NCBI RefSeq assembly: GCF_003363155.1
Contig: NZ_QRBE01000013.1
Location: forward strand, 62,001 to 126,000
Reading direction: 5' to 3'
From: Dyella monticola
GTDB taxonomy: Bacteria; Pseudomonadota; Gammaproteobacteria; Xanthomonadales; Rhodanobacteraceae
Length of the DNA: 64,000 nucleotides
The notes below the pieces were generated by a model. The model was not told where the DNA came from. It saw nothing but the letters and a program-made list of their open reading frames with translations, and did no database searches. The translations under genes were made by a program, and so were the position numbers. Each line of letters starts with the position of its first letter. The first letter of the stretch is position 1. This document shows positions 1 to 8,874 of the stretch, piece by piece.

Positions 1-137
1 GCGGCGGCTGCGGCAGTCGCCTTCGACGCGGCCGGAGCCTGGTTGTTCTGCGCAAGTACGGCGCCGGTGGACAGAGCAAGAACCAGGGCTACTGCATTGA
101 CAACAGCGGGCCGGCAACCGGCGAGCCGAAAACTCAT
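1..137 (-). CDS. 5' end of a secreted protein, possibly cytochrome c (partial)
   Basis: Only the first 45 codons lie in the window; the gene runs off the left edge. The ATG at 137 follows a good Shine-Dalgarno (GGAGGCAAG at 141-149). The translation has a basic start (MSFRLAGCRP), a hydrophobic core (AVALVLALSTGAV) and a likely signal-peptidase site after AVLA, followed by an Ala/Pro-rich stretch. It is therefore probably exported. No heme motif is visible in this fragment. In related gammaproteobacteria a cytochrome c4/c5-type gene is divergent from engB, so that identity is inferred from context only. Confidence 0.5.
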   Translation of the reverse strand, partial: MSFRLAGCRPAVVNAVALVLALSTGAVLAQNNQAPAASKATAAAA

Positions 138-270
138 ACACTTGCCTCCAGAAAATACTGTTGGATGTACGGGGCGCACCCTCCGCGCACCGTGACTGGC
201 AGAACCGCAGAATGCTTCAGGGCATCCTGAAATTATCCTTTCCCCATCCTAGCCGGTCAAACAAAGATCT
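138..270. promoter_or_regulatory. Divergent intergenic region between the secreted protein and engB
   Basis: This 133-bp gap separates two divergently transcribed genes and must hold both promoters. I see the minus-strand ribosome binding site at 141-149 but no convincing -35/-10 pair and no obvious operator. The engB start lacks a strong Shine-Dalgarno. Confidence 0.4.
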
Positions 271-915
<645 letters not shown>

Positions 916-951
916 AGCAGTCGGAGAAACATCGCCTCACTTTTTACTGCT

Positions 952-977
952 GTCATGCGCGCCAAAGCGGGCATGAC
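952..977. repeat. REP-like palindrome (short, diverged)
   Basis: An imperfect inverted repeat with arms GTCATGC (952-958) and GCATGAC (971-977) enclosing an AAAGCGG-containing loop. It shares its ends with the REP units at 13410-13486 and 45481-45559. It lies between the convergent engB and msrC genes, so it may also serve as a transcript end. Confidence 0.55.
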
Positions 978-987
978 GGCCGCTAAG

Positions 988-1476
988 CTAGCACACGCTT
1001 TCCATGAACACCGCACACAAGGCTTCCATCCCGGCGCGATCTTCCTCGTCGAAACGGCCGACCGAGGGACTGTCCACATCCCACACGCCAAGCAGCGTGC
1101 CATCAGCTTTCACCAGCGGCACGACGATTTCCGATTGCGAGGCGGCGTCACAGGCGATGTGGCCATCGAAGTCGTTGACGTTGCGCACCAGCTGCGTCTG
1201 GCGGGTTTGCGCCGCGGTACCGCATACACCCTTGCCCATGGCAATGCGCACGCAGGCCGGCTTGCCCTGGAAGGGGCCGACCACCAGCTCGGTGCCGTCG
1301 TACAGATAAAAACCCGCCCAGTTGAAATCGGGCAGGCTGTGAAAAACCAGTGCGGAAAAATTGGCCGCGTTGGCGATGAAGTCCTGCTCGCCGGCGAGCA
1401 TGCCGCGAACCTGTTGCACGAGGTCTGCGTACTGCTCGCGCTTGCTGGTGGTATGACTGGCTTTGATCTCGAACAT
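988..1476 (-). CDS. msrC: Free methionine-(R)-sulfoxide reductase (GAF domain)
   Basis: A 162-aa single-GAF-domain protein of the fRMsr (YebR/MsrC) family, which reduces free L-methionine-(R)-sulfoxide with thioredoxin as the electron donor. The three conserved redox cysteines of the family are visible: C75 (GKPACVRIAM), C85 (GKGVCGTAAQ) and C109 (GHIACDAAS). The conserved NWAGFY and GPFQGK segments are also present. Length is typical. It is convergent with engB and divergent from bioD. The ATG at 1476 is preceded by only a weak GAGTG. Function is confident from the cysteine triad; stereospecificity is taken from the family. Confidence 0.93.
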   Translation of the reverse strand: MFEIKASHTTSKREQYADLVQQVRGMLAGEQDFIANAANFSALVFHSLPDFNWAGFYLYDGTELVVGPFQGKPACVRIAMGKGVCGTAAQTRQTQLVRNVNDFDGHIACDAASQSEIVVPLVKADGTLLGVWDVDSPSVGRFDEEDRAGMEALCAVFMESVC

Positions 1477-1583
1477 GACACTCTAAAATGGGCCGCTTAG
1501 TGCCCAGGACAAGTGGGGAAGACAATCATTATGAGCGAACGGTGTCTCTTGCGCGCCCGGTACGGGCTTGACGGGCCTTTGGC

Positions 1584-2258
1584 ATGACCCGCGCCCTCTT
1601 CATCGCCGGCACCGATACCGGCATCGGCAAGACGCACGCCGCCTGCACGTTGATCCATGCCTTGCGCAGCACCGGGCAGAGCGTCTGCGGCATGAAGCCG
1701 GTGGCCAGCGGTTGCGTCGATACTGCGCAAGGTTTGCGCAATGACGATGCGTTGTCGCTGCAGGCGGCCAGCACACCGACACCCGCCTATGGAGACATCA
1801 ACCCCATTGCCTTGCGCGACCCCTTGTCACCGCATCTGGCGGCCGCTCACGACGGCGTGACGATCGCCCTGCCACCCCTGCACGCGGCGTTCCGTGCGTT
1901 GTGCGCACGCTACGACAACGTCGTGGTCGAAGGCGTGGGTGGTTGGCGCGTGCCGTTGGCGCCGGGCGTGCTGGCATCGGATATTCCCAAGGCGTGGGGA
2001 CTACCGGTGGTGTTGGTAGTGGGCTTGCGGCTGGGTTGTCTCAACCATGCCGCGCTGAGCGCCGAAGCCATTGTCGCCGACGGATGCATGCTGGCAGGCT
2101 GGATTGGGAACTGCATCGACCCCGACATGGCCGCGTTCGAGGAAAATATCGCGACGCTGCGCGCCATATTGCCGGCGCCGTGTTTAGGGATTCTGCCCCA
2201 CGGCGTGTCGCCGGAACGGGCATCGGGCTTGCTGGCCCAGGCGGTGCCGCAGCGTTAA
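1584..2258 (+). CDS. bioD: Dethiobiotin synthetase
   Basis: A 224-aa ATP-dependent dethiobiotin synthetase catalysing carboxylation and ring closure of 7,8-diaminopelargonate in biotin synthesis. The N-terminus carries the diagnostic P-loop GTDTGIGKT (residues 9-17), followed by the substrate-binding segment MKPVASGC near 36-43 and the EGVGG(W) loop near residues 115-119. Length matches BioD. It is not beside other bio genes here; a small uncharacterised gene follows 39 bp downstream on the same strand, so the two may be cotranscribed. Confidence 0.95.
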   Translation: MTRALFIAGTDTGIGKTHAACTLIHALRSTGQSVCGMKPVASGCVDTAQGLRNDDALSLQAASTPTPAYGDINPIALRDPLSPHLAAAHDGVTIALPPLHAAFRALCARYDNVVVEGVGGWRVPLAPGVLASDIPKAWGLPVVLVVGLRLGCLNHAALSAEAIVADGCMLAGWIGNCIDPDMAAFEENIATLRAILPAPCLGILPHGVSPERASGLLAQAVPQR

Positions 2259-2297
2259 GGGGATTCACAGGAACGGTCACCAGAAAAGGAGAAAAGC

Positions 2298-2648
2298 ATG
2301 ACCAACCGCACTCACTACTACCTGCAGATCAAGGATCTGCTGCATGCACGCGGCCCGGAGCCGACGCTGCGCTACGAAGGCGCCGGCCCGAACGATTTTG
2401 CTGCCGCGCTGCAGGAGGCCTTGCGCAGCCCCTTATTGTTCCAGCGCTGGCGCGCCATGCAACCCGATCCGGACAGCGTGGACGAGCGCCTGGGCATCAC
2501 CGATCAGCTCGCCACGGTCAGTGCGAAAACGGTGGACCTGCATACCGAAGTGGACGTGATCAGCAACCTTCCGATGAACATTCTGCGCCAGCGCTTGAGT
2601 TGGCTGATCGGCAGTGAATGGCAGTTGCATGATGTCCGCCCCGCCTGA
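2298..2648 (+). CDS. Small conserved-looking protein of unknown function
   Basis: A 116-aa predicted cytoplasmic protein that I do not recognise. It starts at MTNRTHYYLQ after a good ribosome binding site (AAAGGAGAAAAGC immediately upstream). There is no signal peptide or membrane segment and no cysteine. The protein is rich in acidic and Leu residues and contains the segment ITDQLATVSAKTVDLHTEVD. Codon use resembles the neighbours, so it is probably a real gene. It lies downstream of bioD and is convergent with the gcr-type gene, ending 20 bp from that gene's stop. No function is proposed. Confidence 0.7.
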   Translation: MTNRTHYYLQIKDLLHARGPEPTLRYEGAGPNDFAAALQEALRSPLLFQRWRAMQPDPDSVDERLGITDQLATVSAKTVDLHTEVDVISNLPMNILRQRLSWLIGSEWQLHDVRPA

Positions 2649-2668
2649 GGTTTTGTGCATCCCGTCGG

Positions 2669-4810
2669 CTACGCAGCGTCCGCAACGGCTTTGCGCTTGA
2701 TGGGAAACAGCAGTTGCAACGGATGGGCGAGCACATAACGCCAGATCGCCCGGTTGATTTCCTGGCGCGCCCGCCGCTGCATCGACCGTGCACGCAAGGC
2801 CATCCGGAACGCGAGCGTAAAGCTTACCGCCACATTGAGCACCGCCATGCAAGCGGTACCCGCCACGGCCCATCCGATTTCACTGGCATCAAAAGCGCTA
2901 CGCCCAAGTACGCCAAGCGAAACGCCGATGGAACCGGTCGACAGGGTGACGTGACGCACTTCGAACGGCAACGCGAACGCGGTAAGAATGGATGGCACCA
3001 GGCCGAGCATCATGCCTAGCGAAAAATTACCGGTGACGCCGGCGATATTGCGACGCCAGAAGTTGGCCAGGCGCGTTGCGCCCCGTTCGCCCAGTACAAA
3101 CCGCAACCGGCGATTGTAGGAAAGCACATCGCGCAGGCGATGCAGCACGAACCAATTGTCCGCCCATCCCGCCAGCAAACTTGACGCCCACAACAGCACG
3201 CCCGTTGCGGCCGCATAAAGCGGCGTTACGCCAAGCAATGAGAATGAGTGCAACGTTGCCTGTGCTTTCTCGGGCGAGATCAGGTTGACGCCAAACAGAT
3301 AATGCACCGCAAGCTGGATCGCCAGACACACCGGGAACACGGCCGCGAGATTTCCAAAAATGGCGGCGGCCTGCGTACGGATCAGCGCCACCACTGCCTG
3401 TACGAAGTCATCCATGCCCTGCGGTGTGCCGATGCCTTCCAGCTTCTGCGCCAGCAGGGGTGCCGTCATTGCCGGCTGCTTGGTAGCCAGCGTGAAATGC
3501 AGAAAATGCATCAGCAGGAAGGAGAATGCATAGTTAAGTCCCGCAAAGAAACCTTCGATCATCGGATGCATATGCATGGCTACGATGAAGAACTTCACGT
3601 ACACCGTGCCCGCCGTAATCAGGCCGCCGCCTGCGGCCATCCCCACCATATGCAGATAATCTTTGCGGTCGTAGGTGATGTAATGCTCGCCATCCTCCGC
3701 ACTGCGATCGACCACCTTGCGCGATAGCAACGAAAAATTGCTGCGTACCAGGCTGCCCACGCTGTGGCTGGCATGATTGGCGGCAATGAGATCGGCAAAC
3801 AGGCTGGCAATAGGTTCGATCGATTCGTCGTGCTGTCGTATCGCCAGCCACGCTTCCAGCAGGCGCTCGGCACGCGCCATGCGCGCATGCATCCGTTCGA
3901 GCTGGAAAACGATGTCCACGTTGACGCCATTCTCATTCAGATGGGCATGTACTTCGTGCAGGGAGCGATGGCATTCATCCAATAACGCGCGCAGGTAATT
4001 GACGTCCTGCAATAACGTCTTGCCGATGCCATGGGGGTGGTCGTCCGGATCGTCCGTTTCCTGGGCGTCCGTTTCGATGGCGAGCATCGCGCGTGGAAGT
4101 TTGTAGAACGGCAGCGCATCCACACGCTGCTCGCTCAGGCGCGTGCGAATGGCCTTGGATAGGCCGGTCGAGCCGATTTGTCCGATCAGGTTATGCAAGG
4201 CAGCCAGCAGTTCGACCGACAGTTGGTTGTACGGCTTGGATGGGCTGGCTTGCGTGGATACCGTGTCGTCCTGCGTGATGTCGCTATAGGCGAACAATTC
4301 GCCGAGTTTTTCCAGCAGCTCGCGCGGCAGCGCCGCTACCCATTTCGCGTCCTCGGCGGAGGGAAACATGAGCGTGAACAAGGTCGACAGATCGCGGCTG
4401 TTTGGCGCCGCCGGAATCAACGAGTCGCGCAGACGCTCAAGCAACGCACCGATGAAACCCGAGTGCGACGGCATGCCTGCATCGCACAGCAGCGCCATGG
4501 CATCCATGTCGCGCACGATGCCTTGCAACGTCAAGGTAACGGGCGCTTTCCACTCCGGATTGCGATCGAGCAATTGCAGCAGATAGCGCAACCGCACATG
4601 CGGCGGATATTTCGGCGGTTGATCGGGTTGCGCCGTGTCGCCGGTGACGATGCCGCCACGATGCAACCAGTGCGAAACCTCCACCAGCCATTCGTTGCGC
4701 GCGGCCAGGTCAGCGCGCGGATCGGCATGCGCGAGCAATGCATCGATCTGCCGCCCCGTGTGCAGCGCATCCCGCCATTTGCGCCAGAACTCGGCGATGG
4801 ATGTAAACAT
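2669..4810 (-). CDS. Gcr/SpecificRecomb-family integral membrane protein
   Basis: A 713-aa protein of the family historically called 'site-specific recombinase' (Gcr). The N-terminal ~330 residues are soluble and largely helical. From about residue 385 there is a cluster of hydrophobic segments (for example MVGMAAGGGLITAGTVYV, and a later stretch ending LLGVTPLYAAATGVLLWASS), giving an estimated six to seven transmembrane helices. It closes with a basic tail (MALRARSMQRRARQEIN). I see no tyrosine- or serine-recombinase catalytic motif, so the recombinase label should not be taken literally. It stands alone, convergent with the small gene at 2298-2648, and its role is unknown. Confidence 0.8.
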   Translation of the reverse strand: MFTSIAEFWRKWRDALHTGRQIDALLAHADPRADLAARNEWLVEVSHWLHRGGIVTGDTAQPDQPPKYPPHVRLRYLLQLLDRNPEWKAPVTLTLQGIVRDMDAMALLCDAGMPSHSGFIGALLERLRDSLIPAAPNSRDLSTLFTLMFPSAEDAKWVAALPRELLEKLGELFAYSDITQDDTVSTQASPSKPYNQLSVELLAALHNLIGQIGSTGLSKAIRTRLSEQRVDALPFYKLPRAMLAIETDAQETDDPDDHPHGIGKTLLQDVNYLRALLDECHRSLHEVHAHLNENGVNVDIVFQLERMHARMARAERLLEAWLAIRQHDESIEPIASLFADLIAANHASHSVGSLVRSNFSLLSRKVVDRSAEDGEHYITYDRKDYLHMVGMAAGGGLITAGTVYVKFFIVAMHMHPMIEGFFAGLNYAFSFLLMHFLHFTLATKQPAMTAPLLAQKLEGIGTPQGMDDFVQAVVALIRTQAAAIFGNLAAVFPVCLAIQLAVHYLFGVNLISPEKAQATLHSFSLLGVTPLYAAATGVLLWASSLLAGWADNWFVLHRLRDVLSYNRRLRFVLGERGATRLANFWRRNIAGVTGNFSLGMMLGLVPSILTAFALPFEVRHVTLSTGSIGVSLGVLGRSAFDASEIGWAVAGTACMAVLNVAVSFTLAFRMALRARSMQRRARQEINRAIWRYVLAHPLQLLFPIKRKAVADAA

Positions 4811-4946
4811 CGATCAACGTCCTTCCTGTCGTTGTTCGTTGTAGCCCTGGCCATGCATTCAGCCAGAACGGCACCTCCCTGTACCTAAGAGCCGCCAGCA
4901 AAACGAGTGCGCAGCCGTCAGGCCGGCGCGGTCAGTACTCTCACCT

Positions 4947-5849
4947 TCAATGATCGCGCTGTTGAATGTAATCGGCCAGCCACAGCAGCGGTTCGGCACG
5001 GCCGGAGACGCTGCGGGCCGCGGCGCGCGCCTCGTCGAACAGGGCGTCGGCGCGCTGCCGGGCCGGATCCAGCCCCAGCAGGGAGGGGAAAGTGGACTTG
5101 TTTTGCGCCACATCCTTGCCGGCGGTCTTGCCGAGCGTGGCGGTGTCAGTGGTCACGTCGAGTACGTCGTCTTGGATCTGGAAGGCCAGGCCGATGCATT
5201 TGCCGTACGTTTCCAGCGCGTGCTGCACGGCAGCTGATGCGTTCGCCGCGATGCCAGCGAGCTGGCAGGTGACCAGGATCAGCGCGCCAGTTTTGCGCGC
5301 ATGCAGCGATTCCAGTTGTGCCAGCGTCAGGGTGAGGTTTTCCGAAGCCATGTCTACGGCTTGGCCGCCAACCATGCCTAGTGAACCGGAGGCATGCGCG
5401 AGCGCGCGGATCATGCGTACTTTTTGCTCCGCATCGAGCGCGTCGGTGGTGACGAGCGCTTCGAAGGCGCTCGTCTGCAGCGCATCGCCGACGAGGATGC
5501 CGATGGCTTCGTCATAGGCCTTGTGCACGGTGGGGCGGCCACGGCGCAGATCATCGTCGTCCATCGCGGGCAGATCATCGTGCACCAGCGAATAGGCATG
5601 GATCAGTTCCACCGCGCAAGCGGCCGCGTCGAGTTTTTCTGCCTTCACGCCCAGCGCTTCACCGGCGGCATACACCATCAACGCGCGCAAATGCTTGCCA
5701 CCTTCGCAGGCATAGCGCATGGCCTGATGCAGCCGCTCGGGGTCGATGGAGGCAGGCGGCAGGAGAGTGTCCGTGGTGCGCTCCAGGCGTGTCAGATAGG
5801 CCGGTACGCGGTCGGCGAACGCAGAAACCTCGGGGGACGTCAGGCTCAT
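4947..5849 (-). CDS. ispA: Short-chain polyprenyl (farnesyl/geranyl) diphosphate synthase
   Basis: A 300-aa trans-prenyltransferase that condenses IPP with DMAPP/GPP, most likely giving farnesyl diphosphate. Both Asp-rich metal-binding motifs are intact: DDLPAMD at 91-97 and DDVLD at 227-231, with the upstream FQIQ. GGKHLRA near 50-56 binds IPP phosphate. It lies 86 bp downstream of the copD-like gene on the same strand. No xseB or dxs neighbour, the usual bacterial context, is present. Its position about 3 kb from the hopanoid island suggests it supplies FPP to the squalene synthase at 10844-12007. Product chain length is inferred from family and size. Confidence 0.93.
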   Translation of the reverse strand: MSLTSPEVSAFADRVPAYLTRLERTTDTLLPPASIDPERLHQAMRYACEGGKHLRALMVYAAGEALGVKAEKLDAAACAVELIHAYSLVHDDLPAMDDDDLRRGRPTVHKAYDEAIGILVGDALQTSAFEALVTTDALDAEQKVRMIRALAHASGSLGMVGGQAVDMASENLTLTLAQLESLHARKTGALILVTCQLAGIAANASAAVQHALETYGKCIGLAFQIQDDVLDVTTDTATLGKTAGKDVAQNKSTFPSLLGLDPARQRADALFDEARAAARSVSGRAEPLLWLADYIQQRDH

Positions 5850-5935
5850 TGGAAATCCGGGCAGAAGGGGAAGCCCGCCCAGCCACGGGGCAGGCAGGTC
5901 GCAATTTTAACATTGGCCGCCGGGGCTTCGGCGGC

Positions 5936-7591
5936 TCAGGCTTCGCGATACCAGAGCAGGATCACGCCCACTAGCATGAAACAGATCGGCCATACCCAAC
6001 CCGCGATACGCCCGCCCCGGCCCGGCAGGCGCAATTCCAGCCAACGCGCCCAGCCGGCGGCCACGCCCGCCAACGCGAGCGGGGTATGGGTCAGTTCGAT
6101 TAGGAGCTGGTCCTTTACATTCGAAATTTGATGGCTGTGTGTCAGCAACATCGCGCCGCCGACCGACACCAGCAACGGGAACACCAGCGCCGCTTTCGGA
6201 CTGCGCAGGCGTTCGGTGCGCACCGCCCATTCGAACAGGCCGAACAGGACGATCAGCGCCACGAAGAAGCGATGCTGTGCCACTTCCACATCGCGCCACG
6301 CCGCCCAGAAACCTTCCTGCCCGAGTGGCCACACTTCCGGATCGGAACGCACCAGCAGAAATCCCGCCATCAGCAGGAACAGCAAAGGCCAGTGCTTGAG
6401 CCATCGAATGCCTGCTCGATTGAGCAAGGCGAGCAGGCCGATCACCAGCACGAAAATGCCGGCCCAGTGATGATTGTATTCGGACCAGGCGATGTCCTCG
6501 GCATTGCGCGGCGGCAACACCCCGGAGCCGGGCACTACCGCCAGCGCGGCGTCCTGATGCCGCTGTGCGGCTTCGTGATCCAATTGCGCCTGCGCTTGCG
6601 AGATGGCCAGTTCGTCGTGATCGGGCGACGTCAGTCGCGGCCACGCTGGCGCATTGCGCACGGCGATTTCATGCAAGGTGACGCGATCGGCGGTGAGATC
6701 CACCGCCGGCGGCACCGAGGTCAACGATGCAGCCGCGAAGAAAATCGTGAAGCCGACGCCGATTTCCACTTCGGCAAAGCGGCGCAAGCGGATCACCGAT
6801 GCATCCTGGTTCTTGCGCAGCCGCTCGGTGACCATCAGGTTGCCGAGTCCCAGTGCAAGCAATGCAAGGAACATCGCGATCTTCGCGCCTACCATCACGC
6901 CATAGGCGGTGCCGTAAAAACCTTGCAGGCTACCGATATAGAACACGCTCATGACCGCGCCGGAAACGACGATGCTCGCCACACCCACCATCGACATGCG
7001 TGAGAAGCGTGCGCCGACCATGCGCCAGCCATTGACATCCTGCAATTTGCTCAGCGCCACGACGAAACAAGGAATGGCGCCGATCCAGATGGCCGCGCCG
7101 AACTGATGCAGGCCTTCGACGAACAACAGCAGCATGTTGTGATCAAGACGCGCATACGCATGCGTGGTGAAGGTCGCGGCGGTCAGCTCTATCACACCAA
7201 GCAGCAGCGGTAACAGCGCACCGGGCAAGCCGATGGACATGCGCCGGCTCAAGCAGGGAATCAGGCATAGCGCGCAAAACGTCTTTACCGTGCCGGCGAT
7301 CGCGAATGGCGCCTGCATCACGTCGAAGAAACTCAAGTCCACAGTGGATGACACCACCGCCACCTGCAATCCGACGCCCGCCACTTCGGCCACGATGAGA
7401 CCGATGGCGCTCCAGATGGTCAGCCGCGCGATGCGTCGTTCAAGGTCGCCGCTTTGCGGCAGCATGTGCATGAACGGGCGAACCAGGAACACCAGGAACA
7501 AGATGCCACCCAGCGTCATCGACTGCGCGACGATGGTGATGCCGTGCAGGATGATGCTGAGGTAACCGAAGATATCGACGAGAAGTTCCAC
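5936..7591 (-). CDS. copD: CopD-family membrane protein (copper resistance D-like)
   Basis: A 551-aa polytopic inner-membrane protein. The N-terminal ~300 residues resemble the CopD domain: repeated hydrophobic helices with conserved His residues, including the segment LLFVEGLHQFGAAIWIGAIP. A loop of about 90 residues follows, then a second hydrophobic domain with helices near residues 370-550. CopD proteins are linked to copper uptake or handling across the inner membrane, often with CopC. A copC gene lies 130 bp upstream on the same strand, which supports a functional pair. The C-terminal module extends beyond a minimal CopD and its function is unclear. Confidence 0.8.
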   Translation of the reverse strand: MELLVDIFGYLSIILHGITIVAQSMTLGGILFLVFLVRPFMHMLPQSGDLERRIARLTIWSAIGLIVAEVAGVGLQVAVVSSTVDLSFFDVMQAPFAIAGTVKTFCALCLIPCLSRRMSIGLPGALLPLLLGVIELTAATFTTHAYARLDHNMLLLFVEGLHQFGAAIWIGAIPCFVVALSKLQDVNGWRMVGARFSRMSMVGVASIVVSGAVMSVFYIGSLQGFYGTAYGVMVGAKIAMFLALLALGLGNLMVTERLRKNQDASVIRLRRFAEVEIGVGFTIFFAAASLTSVPPAVDLTADRVTLHEIAVRNAPAWPRLTSPDHDELAISQAQAQLDHEAAQRHQDAALAVVPGSGVLPPRNAEDIAWSEYNHHWAGIFVLVIGLLALLNRAGIRWLKHWPLLFLLMAGFLLVRSDPEVWPLGQEGFWAAWRDVEVAQHRFFVALIVLFGLFEWAVRTERLRSPKAALVFPLLVSVGGAMLLTHSHQISNVKDQLLIELTHTPLALAGVAAGWARWLELRLPGRGGRIAGWVWPICFMLVGVILLWYREA

Positions 7592-7720
7592 TGGAAATAC
7601 TCAGGAGGACTTTGATGGAATACACCCGCTTATTTTGCCGCTACGCCCACACAAACGCCTCCCTTTCGCGGGGCTGACGGCTGTAAAGCGGAATGCTTTG
7701 AGCGTTTAGCGTGCGAGTAG

Positions 7721-8086
7721 TTACTTACCCACTACCGTAAACGGCAGATCACCACGCGTGATGTGACCATCGAGCGCCAGCGCCTGCCAGCGCAGCGTGT
7801 ACGTGCCTGGCGTCAGGTCAGCGGTGGTATCCAGCTCGTTGCTTTTGCTGTCGGTCGCGATAGCCAGCACTTTCTCACGCTTGTCTGGACCGATAAGCGT
7901 GATGCGTGAACGGTGCTGATCGATCTTGCTGTTGTACTTGAACATCATCTGCACGTGTCCGGCGCTGAGCGTGCCGTTCGGCTTGGGTGTGCTGTCGATG
8001 AGGATGGCATGGGCCGAGGCGGCGACACTGGCCAATGCGCAGGCGACGCCAACCACGGTGCTTGCGAAACGGTGACGCAGGGACAT
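7721..8086 (-). CDS. copC: CopC-like periplasmic copper-binding protein
   Basis: A 121-aa secreted protein. The start at 8086 (MSLRHRFAST) has a GGAGAA ribosome binding site; a longer in-frame reading upstream lacks support. A signal peptide ends at ASA, so the mature chain begins HAILIDSTPKPNG, giving the N-terminal histidine used by CopC proteins for Cu(II). A second conserved histidine occurs in LDGHITRGD near the C-terminus. The fold is expected to be the seven-stranded CopC Ig-like barrel. It precedes copD on the same strand. Metal identity is inferred from the family. Confidence 0.85.
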   Translation of the reverse strand: MSLRHRFASTVVGVACALASVAASAHAILIDSTPKPNGTLSAGHVQMMFKYNSKIDQHRSRITLIGPDKREKVLAIATDSKSNELDTTADLTPGTYTLRWQALALDGHITRGDLPFTVVGK

Positions 8087-8136
8087 GACAGAGTTCTCCA
8101 TAAACATAGCCGGGGGCGACGGCGATTCGAAACGGA

Positions 8137-8874
8137 TCAGCGATGCCAGCCCAATGTCGGCCCTGTTGCTTGGGCGGCGGCGCGTAGCGCCTGCGTGGCT
8201 CGTTGCATGCGTGAGTATAGTCGCGGTAATTCGCCCAGAAGCAGTGGGTGGCCACACATGGCGGCCATCAGGCGCAGCAGGCGTGCGCGTCCCCATGCAT
8301 CCACGCTGCCGTTCAGCGCTGGCGGGATCGCATCCTGCGCTTCGTCGACGATTGCCCGCAACACGATGAACGGCAGATCACGCTCCCGCGCAACGGCGGC
8401 GACGGCGGCGCTTTCCATGTCCACCGCCAGCGTCCCATAACGCTGATGGGCGGTGACTTTGGCTGCGGCGGTGAGCAGTGGCGCGGCAGCAGTCAGCAGC
8501 GTGCCATCCATGCGAAGGGGAAATGCTGTCCTGGACAGTTGTTGCTGCAAGCTGGCTCGCCACCTGTCATCCGTGGGATATGAACGTCCCTCTTCGTCGA
8601 GCACGCACTCCGGACAAAACAGCACGCCATTACGTAGCTGCTCGCTAAGTGCCCCGGCGACGCCGAACACGCTCAGTGCGACTGCCCCAGACTCGGCCAG
8701 TTGCTGCGCCGCTTGCCGCGCCGCAACCGGACCCATACCGCTGAGGTACAGCGCGGCGCCTTCGGCCATGGGGATGACGCGTCCAGACTTCACGTTGCGC
8801 GTCACCAGCGTATGCGCTTCCGCCGCCAGCGCCACGACGATGCCGGTCGTATGGATGGGGGTGCCGACGTTCAA
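8137..8874 (-). CDS. hpnG: Hopanoid-associated phosphorylase HpnG
   Basis: A nucleoside-phosphorylase-fold enzyme, about 245 aa. In characterised hopanoid producers HpnG removes adenine from adenosylhopane to give phosphoribosylhopane. The sequence shows the family opening TGIVVALAAEAHTL, a GMGP loop (LYLSGMGPVAARQAA), and AVDMESAAVA, the purine-nucleoside-phosphorylase-like substrate motif. I place the start at a TTG (8874-8872) that overlaps the shc stop as TTGA, suggesting translational coupling. An ATG at 8919 would add 15 residues and overlap shc by 49 bp, and an internal GTG is also possible. It is the last gene of the sqs-shc-hpnG unit. Confidence 0.85.
   Translation of the reverse strand: MNVGTPIHTTGIVVALAAEAHTLVTRNVKSGRVIPMAEGAALYLSGMGPVAARQAAQQLAESGAVALSVFGVAGALSEQLRNGVLFCPECVLDEEGRSYPTDDRWRASLQQQLSRTAFPLRMDGTLLTAAAPLLTAAAKVTAHQRYGTLAVDMESAAVAAVARERDLPFIVLRAIVDEAQDAIPPALNGSVDAWGRARLLRLMAAMCGHPLLLGELPRLYSRMQRATQALRAAAQATGPTLGWHR

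Noticed and set aside
2669-4810. Site-specific recombinase function
   Set aside because: The family name is historical; the protein is a multi-helix membrane protein without tyrosine- or serine-recombinase motifs.
5394-6131. Plus-strand frame of 245 codons opposite ispA
   Set aside because: It is a shadow of ispA/copD coding DNA with no family resemblance and a composition typical of antisense GC-rich frames.
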